A stretch of 64,000 nt of DNA from the NCBI GenBank assembly GCA_946894095.1, contig OX335653.1, positions 1,121,001 through 1,185,000 of the forward strand, read 5' to 3'. This document shows, one piece after another, positions 34,907 through 48,092 of the stretch. Made by a program: the position numbers and the translations under genes. Numbering within the stretch: the stretch's first letter is position 1; each line of letters begins with the position of its first letter. This stretch comes from Incurvaria masculella. Taxonomy: Eukaryota > Arthropoda > Insecta > Lepidoptera > Incurvariidae. The notes beneath the pieces are model-generated. The model did not search any database, was not told the DNA's origin, and saw nothing but the letters and a program-made list of their open reading frames with translations.

Positions 34907-37900
34907 TTAAGCTAGCCAGAAATATTGTCCAAATGCGACAAAGAACAGATCCCAAAATGCTATTCTTTTATGAAATGGTTTCTGTTCCACTCGTGGTTCT
35001 GAGTCAATCCATAGATAGTCGCGTGAGTCTCTCGACGCAGCCGGCCATCGCACCGGCAGCAGCTCACTCGTCTCCGGAGTCGGATCGCTGCAACAGGACA
35101 TAGAGCCTGAGATATGACTGACCCCAGATTTGTGTGTGAGTAGTTACGGTAAGGGGATCGGCAGATCGCACACGCAGAAGATATCTTCGAAACCAGATCG
35201 CTATAATGTGAAGGTATTACGACAGAAAGACCCAATATCGTCATATATGTTGGTCCAGGTGGCAGCCAGACCTATATTCCGGGAGGTCACGACATTATTG
35301 GTCACGATAAGGTAAATGGCCGAATCTGAGTTCACATGTTTGAGACCAACCTTCTGATGCTAAATATGTCGGTCTGCCTACGCCAATTGGTTGCGTTATC
35401 TAGATTGGCTATATAAAATAGATGCTAGTATGTATCTGCTGATGAATATACTGATTGTCTGGAAACATTGATACCTATTAATTATACAACAATAACCAGT
35501 CGGTTTTTTATTAAATAATTAAATATGCCTAAAGTTATATCTGTAACCTAAATCGCCTATAACTAAGAAATGCAACCAAATATTTGTTAAGTTTTTGTAT
35601 TGCTAAGCAAGTATGTACTGATACTTTCATGCTTCATTATTTACATCCATTTACCTTATCATAAATATTGTTTGTCACCATAACTACTTTTTCAATCGCC
35701 TTATCTAGGTAACGCAACCACTTGGAACAGGCAGACTGACACATTTAGCTTCAGAGGGTTGGTCTTTATCCCGTGAAACTGGGTTCAGCCATTTACGTTA
35801 TCGTCACCATTTTTGTCGCGACCTCCTAGTCTATATTTTGAAACTCTGTCATCCTTTTTTGCGCGAATAATTGGAATATTAAAATATATGTTTGTAATCG
35901 TTTCAGTACAAGTCAATCACGTCCAAGCGGATCCATCAACCGATTGAAATATTTCATTTATTTTGACACAGCACGTCTACGCACCGGGAGGAGCTCAATT
36001 GTCTCTGGAATAAGATCAAACATCGTTTAAATGTGACGGCAAAACGATAGAAGGACGCTACAGATTCAGAAAGTGTCGTCTAAGTGACAGTCAGACCCAT
36101 GTTGATTTCGATCGAGTTTAAGATTTGTTTGGTTTCGCAATAGTTGATTTTTGGTCACGAAGACGTACGTACGATGCAATCCTTCATGCACGATTCAATC
36201 GGATCAATGGATATATTTGAATACAGACAATATGAATATAATACAATTCTTTGTTGAAAGCAATTGTTTCGCAAGCTGAGGATGAAATTTAAAATATTGC
36301 TGTAAGCGTCAAGAGAATATTACTACTTATTATTTATTACTAATTACTAATTATTACTAATTACACTATACACCAGATTTAGATTCAGTTCGTAAAATAA
36401 TTTTGACTAGTATTACATTGACGATGGCACTATACACCAGATTTAGTTTAAGTTCAATATTCATAATTCAGAATCATAATTATTTATTTATTTATTTATC
36501 TTTTGTTTTTTTATATTTATTTTTTACGTTTCTCCTTATGTTTTTCTTGCGAAGGGTGGCATTGATTAATCAACTACTTAAGTTTTAAACTTATTTTGTG
36601 ACTGGCAAAGTATGTTTGCCAGTTCTTATATGCATGGAAATAGAGTATGCGACATTTATATTTTTGACATAGACCTAGCATAACGATTCTTGACATGTTT
36701 AAGTGTAGGTTACCTACCTATGAATGCAATAAAACAATACAATACAATACAATAAGAAATCATAAGAATGAAGAAATGAATAGGATGCTCGAAAGTCGCG
36801 TGTTCACTTACCTATACTTTGCGAAGTTAGTCCACATTTTGGTAAATTTATTAATGAAGTCCACGTCTTCATCTGTGTTCATGGAACCAGCCACTTTGAA
36901 TAAATATGGAAGTTCTCCTCCATGGCGGACACCGAATATTGATGTGTTGTATTGATTATGGCTTCCAAAATATCCAAAAACGTATTGGAATATTTGATTA
37001 TTAGAATTACTGAGATGGTACGCGATCGACCTTTCCTGGCCATAGTTGCAGACGAAATCAGAAAAAAAGTCAGCCATCGACTTCACATCTTTTGAGTTTA
37101 ATGGACCTGCATGGTCAACATAAAAATCTTTAACTATATTCACTGCTGTTTCCAACTTAATTTGATTTGGAAATTTAAATCTTCTGTTTATTGAATCAAA
37201 GATATATGTGTTATCCTCTGGCTCTATGTTTTCTTTGAAACTCTCACTGCTCGTATGACCGATGATCATAGGAATTTCACGAATATTTCCGGATTGTATT
37301 AGCTTTTGAGGATTTGTAAAAATGAATCCCTCTACATCCTTAAATGGCTTTTCTATGCACGGCTTAAAATCCAGGTTTAAGATTTTTGATGCTTTAAGTA
37401 AATCTTCGGTGCTAACGTTACTCAGAAATGTTATCGCCTCTTCTACGTTATCTGAATTAAAACCTAATTTCTTAGCCAGTTTCAACGCTGCAGGTGGGTT
37501 GCTTTCTTCTATGATTCCATCAGTAAACACGCCGGCACTCTGTAGAATCGCCTTTTGAAAGTATAGGCTCGAAGTCGGATTTAGTACATGAAACTCACAT
37601 GAGCCACCTCCAGCGCTCCAGCCAAATATGGTCACTTGGCCTGGATCACCGCCGAATGCCGGTATATTGTTGTGGATCCAGCGCAGGCCACGCTGCTGAT
37701 CTCGAAGGCCGGTGTTACCAGGTACGCTCGGAATGTCTAGACACATGAACCCGTACGGACCCAGTCGATAGTTCAGTGTAACCAGTATGACGTCGTTTTT
37801 AACTATATATTCAGCGCCGAAACTCGTTTCGCTTACGGTTCCTTGGGAAAATCCACCGCCAAAGATGTAAACCATCACAGGAAGTTTGTTGTTTGAATTT

Positions 37901-39808
37901 GCTGCTATTGGGACGTACACGTTCAGCGTCAAACAATCTTTTACACCTTGTACTGTGTCATTTCTATCTAACTGGACGCATGGCGGGGCGTCTTGAGTAG
38001 CGTCAAAAATTCCATCAAAGTGAGACTTTGGTAGTGCATCCTGAAAGTTAAGACTACATATTAATATGTATGTATGATTTAATACATATTTCATTGAAAA
38101 CGCCTTTATAGATAAAAAACGCGGATTATTATTGTTAGCCTTTTTAATATTCTTATTTATATTATTATTATATACGGTGTTAAACAAGTTCGCGACATTC
38201 CCGAAAGGGGGTTATTTTGGGTCGCATACTGATTCCGAAAACGAAGGATTTTTCTTGTTTTGAGCTTTTGTTTTAAAATTTTTGATTTCTCATACTAGTA
38301 TGAAAACATAGTATTTCGTAATAGGAATCGCACTGCATTCATAATAAGTTCTACAGTAGGACATTTTTTTAAATAAATGTGAAAATTTACATTAAGATCG
38401 ACGCGATACAATTGGCGGCGGCGCGCAGTCAGCTGCGAGACAGCAAACTCATGACCTTGGCATTGGCGCGTACACATGGCGTGCTTACACCATTCAAAAG
38501 GGAAATTGTCGCTGAGGTAAAAGTTTGGATTAAATCTGCAATTTTTTTTTACTACTTTAGATTTAATTTTTAAATACCACAAAATGATCAGTATACGAAA
38601 TAGTTAAATAATCGGTATTAAAATAGTAATGTCGCGAAAAAAATAACACCGTGTATAGATTATATAAATATATTATTATTATTATATAAATCACATTAAT
38701 ACAATTTTAAAAATGATTCCCCCTGGCTGAACTTATTTTGTTTATTTACTTTTTAAATTTGGATAAAAAACATCCGCAAACAAAGTTTATCTAAACGTTA
38801 AGGGAATTAATTTGTTATTCATAATTAACATTATTAAATATGTTTATTCAGAATACTCCTTTCAAGTTTTTAGTATTATGTACTCAATATACAAGGGAAC
38901 CAGCAATTATGTATTAGTCGAGCGCCTCAGAAGGTCCATTTGAACCAATTGATGCGTTACACTACATTGCACTTTTTTTTCTCTTCTTAGTGACTTAATC
39001 CTTGGTTATATGTAATATCAAAACGCCGGTATAATGTGAGAATTATGCCAGTTGAAAAATTAGAAAAGCTTTCAGGTTGGTTTTGGCTAAGAATAAAAAG
39101 GGTACTGATAGACCATATTAAGGAGAAAATTAAGCTCGGCTTTGGCACTCGAAAAATTGAGCCGCGGTTGGAAAATGTTTTGTCTTGTTCATTGTCAATA
39201 GAGAGAAGGCCCGCCAAACATTTTCTTCTTTGAAGAATTTAATTTTCCTTACGCGTTTTGGTTAAAGATTTTACTGGTTATCGTCAATAATGTTTTCACA
39301 CAGATTATTTATTTAAAAGAGTCCGTATGATTAAAAGGAATTTCTAATCCTGACTTATTCATATAAATGGGACATGTCTGGGATCTAAACGATCGTTTAT
39401 TTTTTGTTGAAAGGCTTAAAAACTAGGCACGTGGGCCAAACGACGAAAAAACAATACATTTAAATTTTGTTAAAACGCGAAATAGCGTTTTTCTTACATT
39501 TCATTACATTCCAAGCAAATATCGAGTAATATGCGACAATATAATATAATGTATGCTTATAACAGACAGCCATTCAACAATTATAAAGATTCCTTTTGAT
39601 GACGATTGGATAAAAATAACATAAATTATATTCTTACTCCGAAAGGATTGTTGGGATCGATCGACGCGAACGGAATTCCCAAGAACTTCGTGTAGTTGCC
39701 GTCACTAGCACGTGATCCTCTTATTTGACCTTCAGGGGTCACTACAATCGGATCCTCACACCATGCTGCTTGGAATACAGCTAAAGCGATGAGAACACTC
39801 ACAAACAT
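34907..39808 (-). CDS. Secreted carboxylesterase B (duplicate of A)
   Basis: Exons 39638-39808, 36812-38040 and 34907-35087, each exactly 8,108 bases from those of A. The predicted 526-residue secreted protein is identical: signal peptide 1-17, GWSAG Ser199, Glu323, His430, FGGGF oxyanion segment. B keeps the native upstream region beyond 40036. A has only about 200 bases of its own upstream DNA before running into the truncated Transib copy. If the duplication is real, the two genes differ only in distal regulation. Confidence 0.85.
35277..35831 (-). repeat. GGAGGTCGCGAC-ended MITE in esterase B intron 2
   Basis: Duplicate of the TATA-flanked element at 27169-27723. Confidence 0.8.
35970..36033 (-). 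pseudogene. Decayed terminal-exon copy in esterase B intron 2
   Basis: Duplicate of the relic at 27862-27925. Confidence 0.5.
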
Positions 39809-39833
39809 GATCACTGTTCTAGGAGCTTCGAAC

Positions 39834-39873
39834 GACTGGAGGTTCTCATTGTTAGGCTGATAGGTTATAAATC
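39834..39873 (-). promoter_or_regulatory. Core promoter of esterase B
   Basis: Identical to the TATA/initiator pair of esterase A, shifted by 8,108 bases. Confidence 0.55.
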
Positions 39874-40367
39874 GTGTCCAGGCGAGCGTTCATTTGGCGT
39901 CAAATGCATGTGTGTTCCGGCTAATGGCACTTTTTTGCGCTTGTTGGTTGACAACCAACCGATTCGCGTTCGAAAAGATTAGATAAGATTACGTGATCAT
40001 TGACACAAAACGCATCTCAGGGAGTAAAAGAGATTAAAGTTTTCAATAAAGTTAGGTAAACTAACTTAAGCCAATCAAGGTTGGAACAAATAGTAAAACA
40101 TATCAAATTCAAATAAAAACGACGTACACATCACAATTACACGTCTATGCAAATATTGGAATTAGGCAATTAGGGGATTAGAAATATGCGTTCCTGTATG
40201 GAATTTGCTATAAACAAGTGAAGTTTTTTTGCGGGTTCTTCACAGAGTGAGTCGAACCCGTGGATCTATCACTTTGTAACTTAACGTAGTGTAGTTTGAC
40301 AACCAACATTTTAAATAAATGTAATTGGTAATAAAAGAATATGTTACGATTATTGTAATAAAGTAAA

Positions 40368-40688
40368 GAAAAAAAAACCGGCCAAGTCCGAGTCGGACTC
40401 GCACACCATGGGTTCCGTACCACAAGATTTACAAAAAAAAAACACGTTTTTTGTATGGTGCCCCCTTCAATTATTATTATTTTATAATGTTACCTATTTG
40501 TTGTTATAGCGGCAAAATAAATACATAATCTGTAAAAATTTCAGCTTCCTACCTGTTACGGTTCATGAGATACAGCCCTGTCACAGACGGACGGACGGAC
40601 GGACGGACGGACGGACGGACGGACGGACGGACAGCGGAGGCTTAGTAATAGGGTTCCGTTTACACCCTTTGGGTACGGAACCCTAAAA
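40368..40688 (+). repeat. (CGGA)n-bearing element with the longest array
   Basis: Ends AAACCGGCCAAGTCCGAGTC and GGTACGGAACCCTAAAAA. The tetranucleotide array holds about eleven GGAC units (40588-40632), the longest in the window, and is a likely polymorphic microsatellite. Confidence 0.85.
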
Positions 40689-42418
40689 ACAGGGTATTAT
40701 TATTAGAAACCAACACAGGCGGTTAAAGTAATTAAATTGGTAAAAATAATAGGCTGAATACATTTTATTCTTCTGTTCCATTTCAATGCAGAATACTGAA
40801 GATTGCAGAATATTAAATACAGCTGCTTAGGTAAAAAAAGATTAGGCGGTATTACAAATATGGCCATATGACGGCAGAATATTTATAAATACTATAAGGT
40901 ACAACAAGCAAGTTCGTAACTTTACAGATACCTTTTTATGTAACTGAGAGTTTATGATTTAATTGAATTTGCAGACAAGTTATATGTTATAAGCTCTGGT
41001 CGATAGCCTATTCGAGGCACGAGCTAAACGCTGACCGATTTTAGGAATCTGGATGGAAGTATCTAAAGGAATACCAAATATGATAGGTGGTAAAGCCTGG
41101 TTAGGGCAGGAGCTTATTGTTGAGCACACATCTTCAATACTAGCCCAAAAATACTATTGGGCAATTTCGCCTTTCTGGAATCTAGGACGAAGAGCTTACA
41201 TGGCACACTTTCTTGGCGAAATTTTATCTAGGGCAGAGAGCATAGGCGCCTAGGAAATAAATGACATGGATCCGCCATCATTCCGGCGGGAGTTCGCCGC
41301 AAATAGGAAGCGTCGGATCTAGGGGGAGCGAGAAGGGGCACTTGCCCGGGGCGGCGAAGACTAGGGGGCGGGCAGCCCAGCCACAAGTCAATACCTCTGA
41401 AGGCGCAAATTGGCACTCTGCCCCCCTTGTTTAGAAATGTCGATCCGGCGCTACAAATAGGCACAGACGAAGATCGCCCTGCTCTTTGGCTAAAAAGCGA
41501 GTGAACCATTAGGCTGCTACAGGGAGGAGATTTACCTTGAGGTTATATAAGCATTGTATTCAGATCTTCAAAATAGTCAGAAAAAAATGCTTTGGATATG
41601 TTGAGTCCAGGCCACTTCACGTGAACGTGAAACTTCAGAAAGTGAAAATCTGCCGCCCTAGGCCATTCTAACGCTTCTTACATTTACCACCGAGTGACTT
41701 AATAGATAGTGACATAACTCCTGGGATCACCTCAGAAACGACATAAAGGTTGTTATCAGCCTTGAGTGAACTTGAGTATATATTTCCCTGATAACTCGAA
41801 ATAACTATATCAACCCTCAATATTGAAGTGCCAATATATTATCATAACGAGACATCTTGACAGCAGCTTTGAAAATATGAATTTATGTAGATAAGGACTA
41901 CTTGAACTGGGGGACAATGTTTAAGGTAGGCCTTCCCGGTTTACTCCTCATACAAACCTTAAACATCATTCGGCGAAACGAGGTTGACAATATCGATGTC
42001 TGTGTTAAAAATAGTCAACCACTGGTAAGCTGAGACTATCACTATCTCCAACTTTATCGGCGATCGAATCGGTAATAACACTCATGATTTGCAATTATTA
42101 ATTGAATTTTGCCATTATATTAAACTAACTTCCTATTGAGCTAGTTGAAACGGACTAATTTCTTAAACACTAAAAGGAGGGTTGCAATCGATAGAAGTTA
42201 GGAATGTAGAGAATAGCCATGGGTATACCAGGTGTATATCGTAAGTCCGCAGGGTTAACTTGGGGATTACAGAAATTAACAGTAAAACTCATTAATGATT
42301 GCAGTATTCTCTTTTAAAGGAAACTTAATTGTGAAAACCTAAAAAATTGCGCTTCAGAAATACACAGAAGCAGGTTGATACAATTTCGAAAAGTATGAAA
42401 ACAATGAGAAGGAATAGG
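40689..42418. other. Intergenic spacer between esterases B and C
   Basis: Mostly AT-rich without a supportable gene. A GC-rich block at 41240-41500 (with GGGGGAGCGAGAAGGGGCAC and CTTGCCCGGGGCGG) stands out and is probably a repeat insertion. Short frames at 41053-41253 (+) and 41228-41509 (-) have no recognised motif. Confidence 0.4.
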
Positions 42419-45353
42419 TCATATGTAGGAATAGGAATAGGCCTGCCAGTAATATTGACCAAATGCAAAGTAAAATAAGTCCCAAAATGCCATTCTCTGA
42501 TGAAAAGGCCTCTGGTCTACTCGTAGCTCGTAATCGATCCAAAGATAGTCCCGTGAGTTCCACGATACAATCGGCCACCGCACCGGTAGAAGCTCGTTTG
42601 TCTCTGGGGTCGGATCGCTGCTACAGACAGAGAACATGCGAAATGAGCAAATACTTATATTTACGTCCTCCTGAATCTAACAGACAGAGAACGTCTGATA
42701 TACTATAAATAGAGAGGTAGTCAATCACACGGTCCCAAAACACAGCCAGTCATTCCACCAGCAGAATATCCAGGCGGTCTGGTATTGTGGTATTGATAGA
42801 AAAAATAATGTATCAAACAGATACGATCTAAAATTGTAAATAGCTGTATTCACAACAGTGCCAAATTAACGGTGAACTAAGAATGTTTCATGGCCATACA
42901 TTAAACAATAACATCATTATAAGAATGATATTTCAGGCTCTTGAACTATTCGATCAAGGGGTAAACAGCGCAGCGACTAATCGCCCACCCCCTTTTTCTG
43001 TCCCGTGCAACCGTCTCTCAGATGAGAATCAGATGGTAGGAGCCGTTCTAGGTCTGCGAGAAGACGTGGAAAGGACGGTCTCAGGAAGCAGAAGAGGAAA
43101 TCTTGGATTTTTAAAAGTACGCTTTTTTGGCGGTTGCCGTTATCGGACTGAAGTAATGATGGATTTAAGACCGGGCGGTTTAACACAACATCGACTTAAG
43201 CAGCTTGGTATGCTTGCAGACAGCTTGAAGATCAACATGTTTGAAGAGACACTGTCTGACATTATGAATTTAGACTGGCTTTATGATACCAATGGAGCGC
43301 ACGTAGTATATACTTTTTATATAATTGCAAGATATTTTAGATAAAATAACAACAGATTATTTGTTGGATTAAAAACGCTACTGTATGTGTAAAAAAAACA
43401 ATAATACGCTTAGGAACTCACCCATGTTTGGCAAAATTAGTCCACATTTTTGTCAACCGGTCAATCATCAGTTGGTCTTTAGGGTTGTTGAAATCTGGCA
43501 TGTATATTTGTTTAAATAAGAATCCAATATCATCAGCATGCACCGCGCCTCCTTCGGTTATATTGTTTCTTCGCTTTACGAAATTTACATCACCGGAGTA
43601 CGCGAACACATATTGGTAGACTGGACCATGCGAATTAATCACATGATAGCTCAGAGATCTCTCCGTTGGATGATTCATCATAAAATCTGATTCAAAGTTA
43701 ACTATTTCATCAAATACCTCCATACTAATGTCTTTCTTTCCAATGTAATATTCTCTGGCGTATCTAACTGCAATTTCTAAGAATTCTGTGTTTGTGAAAT
43801 TAAATGTTGAATTCAACCGATCAGTGAATATGCTTTGTATACTTTGAAAATAATTCACGTTATTTTCAATATTACTCAAATATGTGCCTAGCCTCTCATC
43901 ACTGTTAAGCCCCATAATCATTGGAACGGTCTCGTACTGGCCAGTTTCTAAGGAATACAATGGGGATGTCCCTAAAAACTGTTCAATGCCTTCGAATGTT
44001 TTTTCAATACAAATACTCGCCCTCCAACCAATTTCTTCTTGAGCTTGTATTACATCGATTGGGCTAACACCTTTGATAAATTCTAGAGCCTCATTAAGAT
44101 CTTCGGTATAAAATTGAAGTTGTCTGGCTAGGTCTATCGGAACGTTTGGGTCGCTCGTGCCCATTCGATTATCCAAGAAAACTGATCCACTTTGAAGAAT
44201 TGCGCGGTGAAATAAACCTTTAGAACCAGGTGATATAATATGCATATCCACCGACATTGCACCAGCACTTTCCCCGAACACAGTAATGCTATTCACATCA
44301 CCACCAAAGGCCGCTATATTATCGTTGACCCAGCGTAGGGCAGCTCTCTGATCCTTAAGACCCGTGTTTCCGGGAACGCTTGGGGTGTCTAGGCACATGA
44401 ATCCATAGGGGCCTAGTCTGTAGTTCAAGGCTACGAGTATCACGTCGTGTCGAACTAAGTACTCCGGACCCTGGACGTATCGGCCAGCCCAACCAATTTC
44501 GAATCCTCCTCCGTGAATCCAAACCATGACAGGTAGTCGATTAGTCGAGCTTGCTGTTGAAGGGACGTAAACGTGGAGGTGCAGGCAGTCCAATGTGCCA
44601 ACGATTGTGTTGTTGAACTCTTCCCTATGGGGACACATAGCAGAATCATCATGGGCGCTGAAAATATGATTGAAAATAGGAGCTGGAAGTGAATCCTGAA
44701 ACAGAAAATCAGTAAGACTGAAATTCATTTTCAAATAATTTCGAAAATACGTAACATATTGTCTTAACTACAGCTGGAATGATGAGGCTTTATACGTATT
44801 TGGAAAGACGTTTTCAAAATTGCAATACTATTTATGTTTTCGAAAAATGATTATAAATAAAATTTTCAATCCATTTCAATGTCGTCTTGATCATTAAAAA
44901 TGATAGGTTTGTCAATGGCCCCAGAGCCGTAGCTAGGGGCGCAAAATCAAATATAGCTACGGCCCTGATGGGTCTCCACGTTTAATTTAATAAAAAATAC
45001 ATCATAAATTAGTTGCATTAGGTACGTGTAGGTTCTAAGCTGTGACTATTTTCAAGAAAAAGTACAGTAACAGTCTCGTATAACGTTTTAGAGTGTAGTT
45101 TTACATATCTGATTTTAATGATTTTAGCGAAGGATCTATATAATTAAAGCAATGCATATATATTAAATTTACTTACGCCAAATGGATTATCGGGATCAAC
45201 AATCGCATAAGGAATGCCCATGAACATTGAGTAATCGCCGTCAGCGGACCGTAATCCTCGCACCAATCCTTGTCTGGTCATCACTAAAGGATCTTGGCCC
45301 CATATTAATCCAGGGAGGTAAGCGAAAATACAAATAAAATAATTCCACCTCAT
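42419..45353 (-). CDS. Secreted carboxylesterase C (three exons, intact)
   Basis: Exons 45177-45353 (donor gtaagt after GGC), 43422-44695 (acceptor gtttcag, donor gtgagt) and 42419-42617 (acceptor gtagcag). Spliced product 549 residues, same phases (0, then 2) as A. N-terminal hydrophobic signal ends near residue 19 (LPGLIWG), so secreted. All landmarks of an active carboxylesterase are present: oxyanion HGGGF at 120-124, nucleophile GESAG with Ser202, acid Glu327 (NSDE), base His446 (AVHADD), and the Cys pair Cys80/Cys96 expected to form a disulfide. The C-terminus is about 6 residues longer than in A. A weak TATA-like AAATACT lies about 65 bases before the ATG. The first ~235 bases of the catalytic core are nearly identical to gene E. 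Substrate unknown. Confidence 0.9.
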
Positions 45354-45526
45354 CCTTGAGCTGTCTTCGCGGGGAAGGCTTCAAGTGGACTTGCATCTTG
45401 GCTTTGCTCCAGTATTTATCTTTATCTATCGATGATCGATAAGATTACAAATATTATTATTTTGTTTTACAAAAATGTACTAAGTAGGTGTTAAGTATGG
45501 AAAGCGACATAAAACATTACTTTTAA

Positions 45527-46069
45527 GGTGGGCCATCCCGCTCGACTACCCATACAAACGGGGAAATAAGATCACGCCCTATATTTCTTGTCAGAGATCC
45601 CAAATTTTGCTCAAAATAGCTTTATTTGATCAAACTGGATGTCTGATTACCGTTGGCATTGTAAAATTGTGTTTGGTTTCTAAGTTATAAGGTCCAAAAG
45701 TTCGAATTTTTCGCACGTTTTATACAATAACTTTGGAGGTGGATTACGCAATGATATAGTAAGAACATCTTAAAAAGATTAGTCATCAGACATCGCTTAT
45801 TTAATCAAAATTTATAATCGATTTGGTTTTAGTTACATTTCTTACTACAGCGGTCGTGGTTTACATTTAGCTATAAGTCGTTTTGTAATTACAATTTTCG
45901 TAAATCTTACCAAATCATACACTATGCACATTGTCTTTTTTGTGGACATGTTGCATCTTCCTCATCACGGAGCCTGTCTGTTTCTTTGAAACAGAGAAGG
46001 TCCCAGAGAGCAACAGCACGGTTTTGTACCGTGCCCGCAAATGAGTTAGTCCCGCTGGGTTGGGCCACC
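45527..46069 (-). mobile_element. TTAA-flanked MITE (GGTGGGCCATCC ends)
   Basis: TTAA at 45523-45526 and 46070-46073. Ends are GGTGGGCCATCCCGCT and, inverted, GGTGGCCCAACCCAGCGGG. The interior matches 54228-54763 in the other orientation. No transposase is present, so this is a non-autonomous piggyBac-type element. Confidence 0.75.
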
Positions 46070-46424
46070 TTAAGGCAGAATAAATAGATAAAAAGTAAAT
46101 AAAAATTAACTTCACCGGGCTAAATCCGTTAAATTCATGGAAAATACCGGTTTCATTACTTTCCGCGCGGCATAAACAAAAAAATAAATAAGAAAAATAA
46201 AAATAACATATTAATATATACTTTATCATTAATCGCTACGCATTATAAAACAAGGTCCCTCTGTGCGTCTGTCTGTCTGTCTGTCTGAACGCAATAAATT
46301 AAAAAAAACTGCCAAACAGATTTTCATACGGTTTTCACCAATAGAAGGAGTGATTCAACAGGAAGTTGTATGTCCATAATTCATTAATATTTTGTCTAAA
46401 TTGATTGAAATATGATGATATATG
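46070..46424. other. Gene-free stretch with (GTCT)n
   Basis: Contains a GTCT run at 46267-46287 next to CATTATAAAACAAGGTCCC, a context often seen at ends of dispersed repeats. No gene. Confidence 0.4.
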
Positions 46425-46800
46425 ATATATATATATATATATATATATATTTTATTTATAGGTTCGTCCACATAGATTCGTTTCTTACAATTACAAATAT
46501 TAAAAGAAAGAAAAACCACACCAAAACTATCTACAATTAAGGACAAACACAACATGTACAAATGAATTGCTAACTTACAAAAGAAATAAAACAATTATAA
46601 CCAAAAAACAAAAAAATAAAAAATAAAAACAATCATATAACCACAACGTAAAAGTAAGAAAAGGAATAACAGTGAATATAAAAATAAGTACATTAAAATT
46701 CAAACCAAACAATCAATCACAAAGCAGATATTATCAAAGAATTTTAGAGAAAATAAATAAAATACAAAAAAAAAAAAAACTTGATGTTGATAAATATTAT
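46425..46800 (-). repeat. 3' end of a LINE related to the 48297 element
   Basis: An (AT)n run at 46429-46450 is followed by TATTTTATTTATAGGTTCGTC. Further along, GGACAAACACAACATGTACA at about 46541 matches GACAAACACAACATGTATAA at 48401 in the 3' untranslated part of the LINE. It looks like a 5'-truncated insertion. Confidence 0.6.
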
Positions 46801-46977
46801 TCGGGCAGTTTTCTTATTGTTTTTTTAAAATTTATAATCGTCGAGGAATAATAATCAATATTGATATGAGTAGTTTTATAAAATCAAATCAAGAGAAAAA
46901 AAATAACAGATTGTTGATCCACATACGTTGTTTTGGACGGTTTTGCACGTTTGAGTCCTGAGCCCGAAGTCCCCGTT

Positions 46978-47297
46978 GTCACCTAAATTGGCGTTTACGC
47001 CAAACCTATCGACTTGCGTTTCCAAATGTATGGAGAAATTGAAGAGCGCGGGCATTGGGCGTTAAGCGAACTAACATTTGCGAGTTCGAATTTGATTTGA
47101 CAGCTTACTCACCGTTGCCGTAAATACAGCGACGTTGCCGGTCACGCCGACTCCGCGTTATCATACAAATCGGAAGTCCGAGTTTGACTTTGACAGCTTG
47201 AAGAAGTAAAACCACAGAATATCTAGTAAAAACTATGTATGAAGTTTGACATTTTCACGGAACTTCGAAGATCCGTAAACACCAATTTAGGTGAGAC
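46978..47297. mobile_element. MITE with CACCTAAATTGG ends
   Basis: Left end GTCACCTAAATTGGCGTTTA, right end its inverse (GTAAACACCAATTTAGGTGA). The interior shares blocks with 17956-18160. No coding frame. Confidence 0.65.
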
Positions 47298-47497
47298 CCA
47301 GACTGACCACTATGTAACGATTTTGGACCTGTTATCTCGATTCGTCGCATGTCATATGGTCGTCAAGTGATCGTCTGATCAGGGGGTTACTATGGTAAAT
47401 TAACTGAAGTATTAACTTTTGTTGGAGTAAACTTGTGTCGCTAGTTTTCAGCCACCATCGGATTTCAAGGTGTCGATATTGACATATAATTCAAATA

Positions 47498-48092
47498 GAC
47501 TAGGAGGTCGCGACAAAAATGGTAACGATATCGTAAATGGCTGAAACGGGTATCACGGGATAAAGACCAACCCTCTGAAGCTAAATGTGTCAGTCTGCCT
47601 ATTCTAAGTGGTTGTGTTACGTAGATAATGCGCCTGAAAAACTAGTTATGGTGACAAAAAATATATATGATAAGGTAAATGGATGCAAATACCGAAGCAT
47701 GAAAGTATCAATACATACTTGTTTAGCAATGCAAAAACTAAACAAACATTTGGTTGCATTTCGTAGTTATAGGCGATTTAGGATACAGATATAAATTAAG
47801 GTATATTTAAGTACTAAATTAAAAAACCGACTAGTTATTGTTGCATAATTAATAGGCATCAATGTTTCCAGACAATCAGTATATTCATCAGCAGGTATCA
47901 ATGTTTCTAGACAGTCATTACATTCATCAGTAGACACATACCAACATAAATTTTATATAGCCAATCTAGATAACGCAACCACTTGGCACGGGCAGACCGA
48001 CATATTTAGCATCAGGGGGTTGATCTCTAACATGTGAACCCAGATTCAGCCATCTACCTTACCGTGACCAAAAATGTCGTGACCTCCCGGAA
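47498..48092 (+). repeat. GGAGGTCGCGAC-ended MITE
   Basis: Ends GACTAGGAGGTCGCGACA and GTGACCTCCCGGAA. Near 47860-47940 the GTATCAATGTTTC block is present twice, a small internal duplication not seen in the other copies. Confidence 0.8.

Larger units (their letters stand above)
31929..40036. repeat. Tandem duplication, copy 2 (8,108 bp)
   Basis: Exact repeat of 23821-31928 as far as I can see. The new junction at 31928/31929 reads AAGAGATTA then GTATTTGCAT. Because the left edge cuts the Transib element, this copy has no left inverted repeat. Perfect identity over 8.1 kb, including introns, means either a very recent event or an assembly duplication. Confidence 0.9.
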
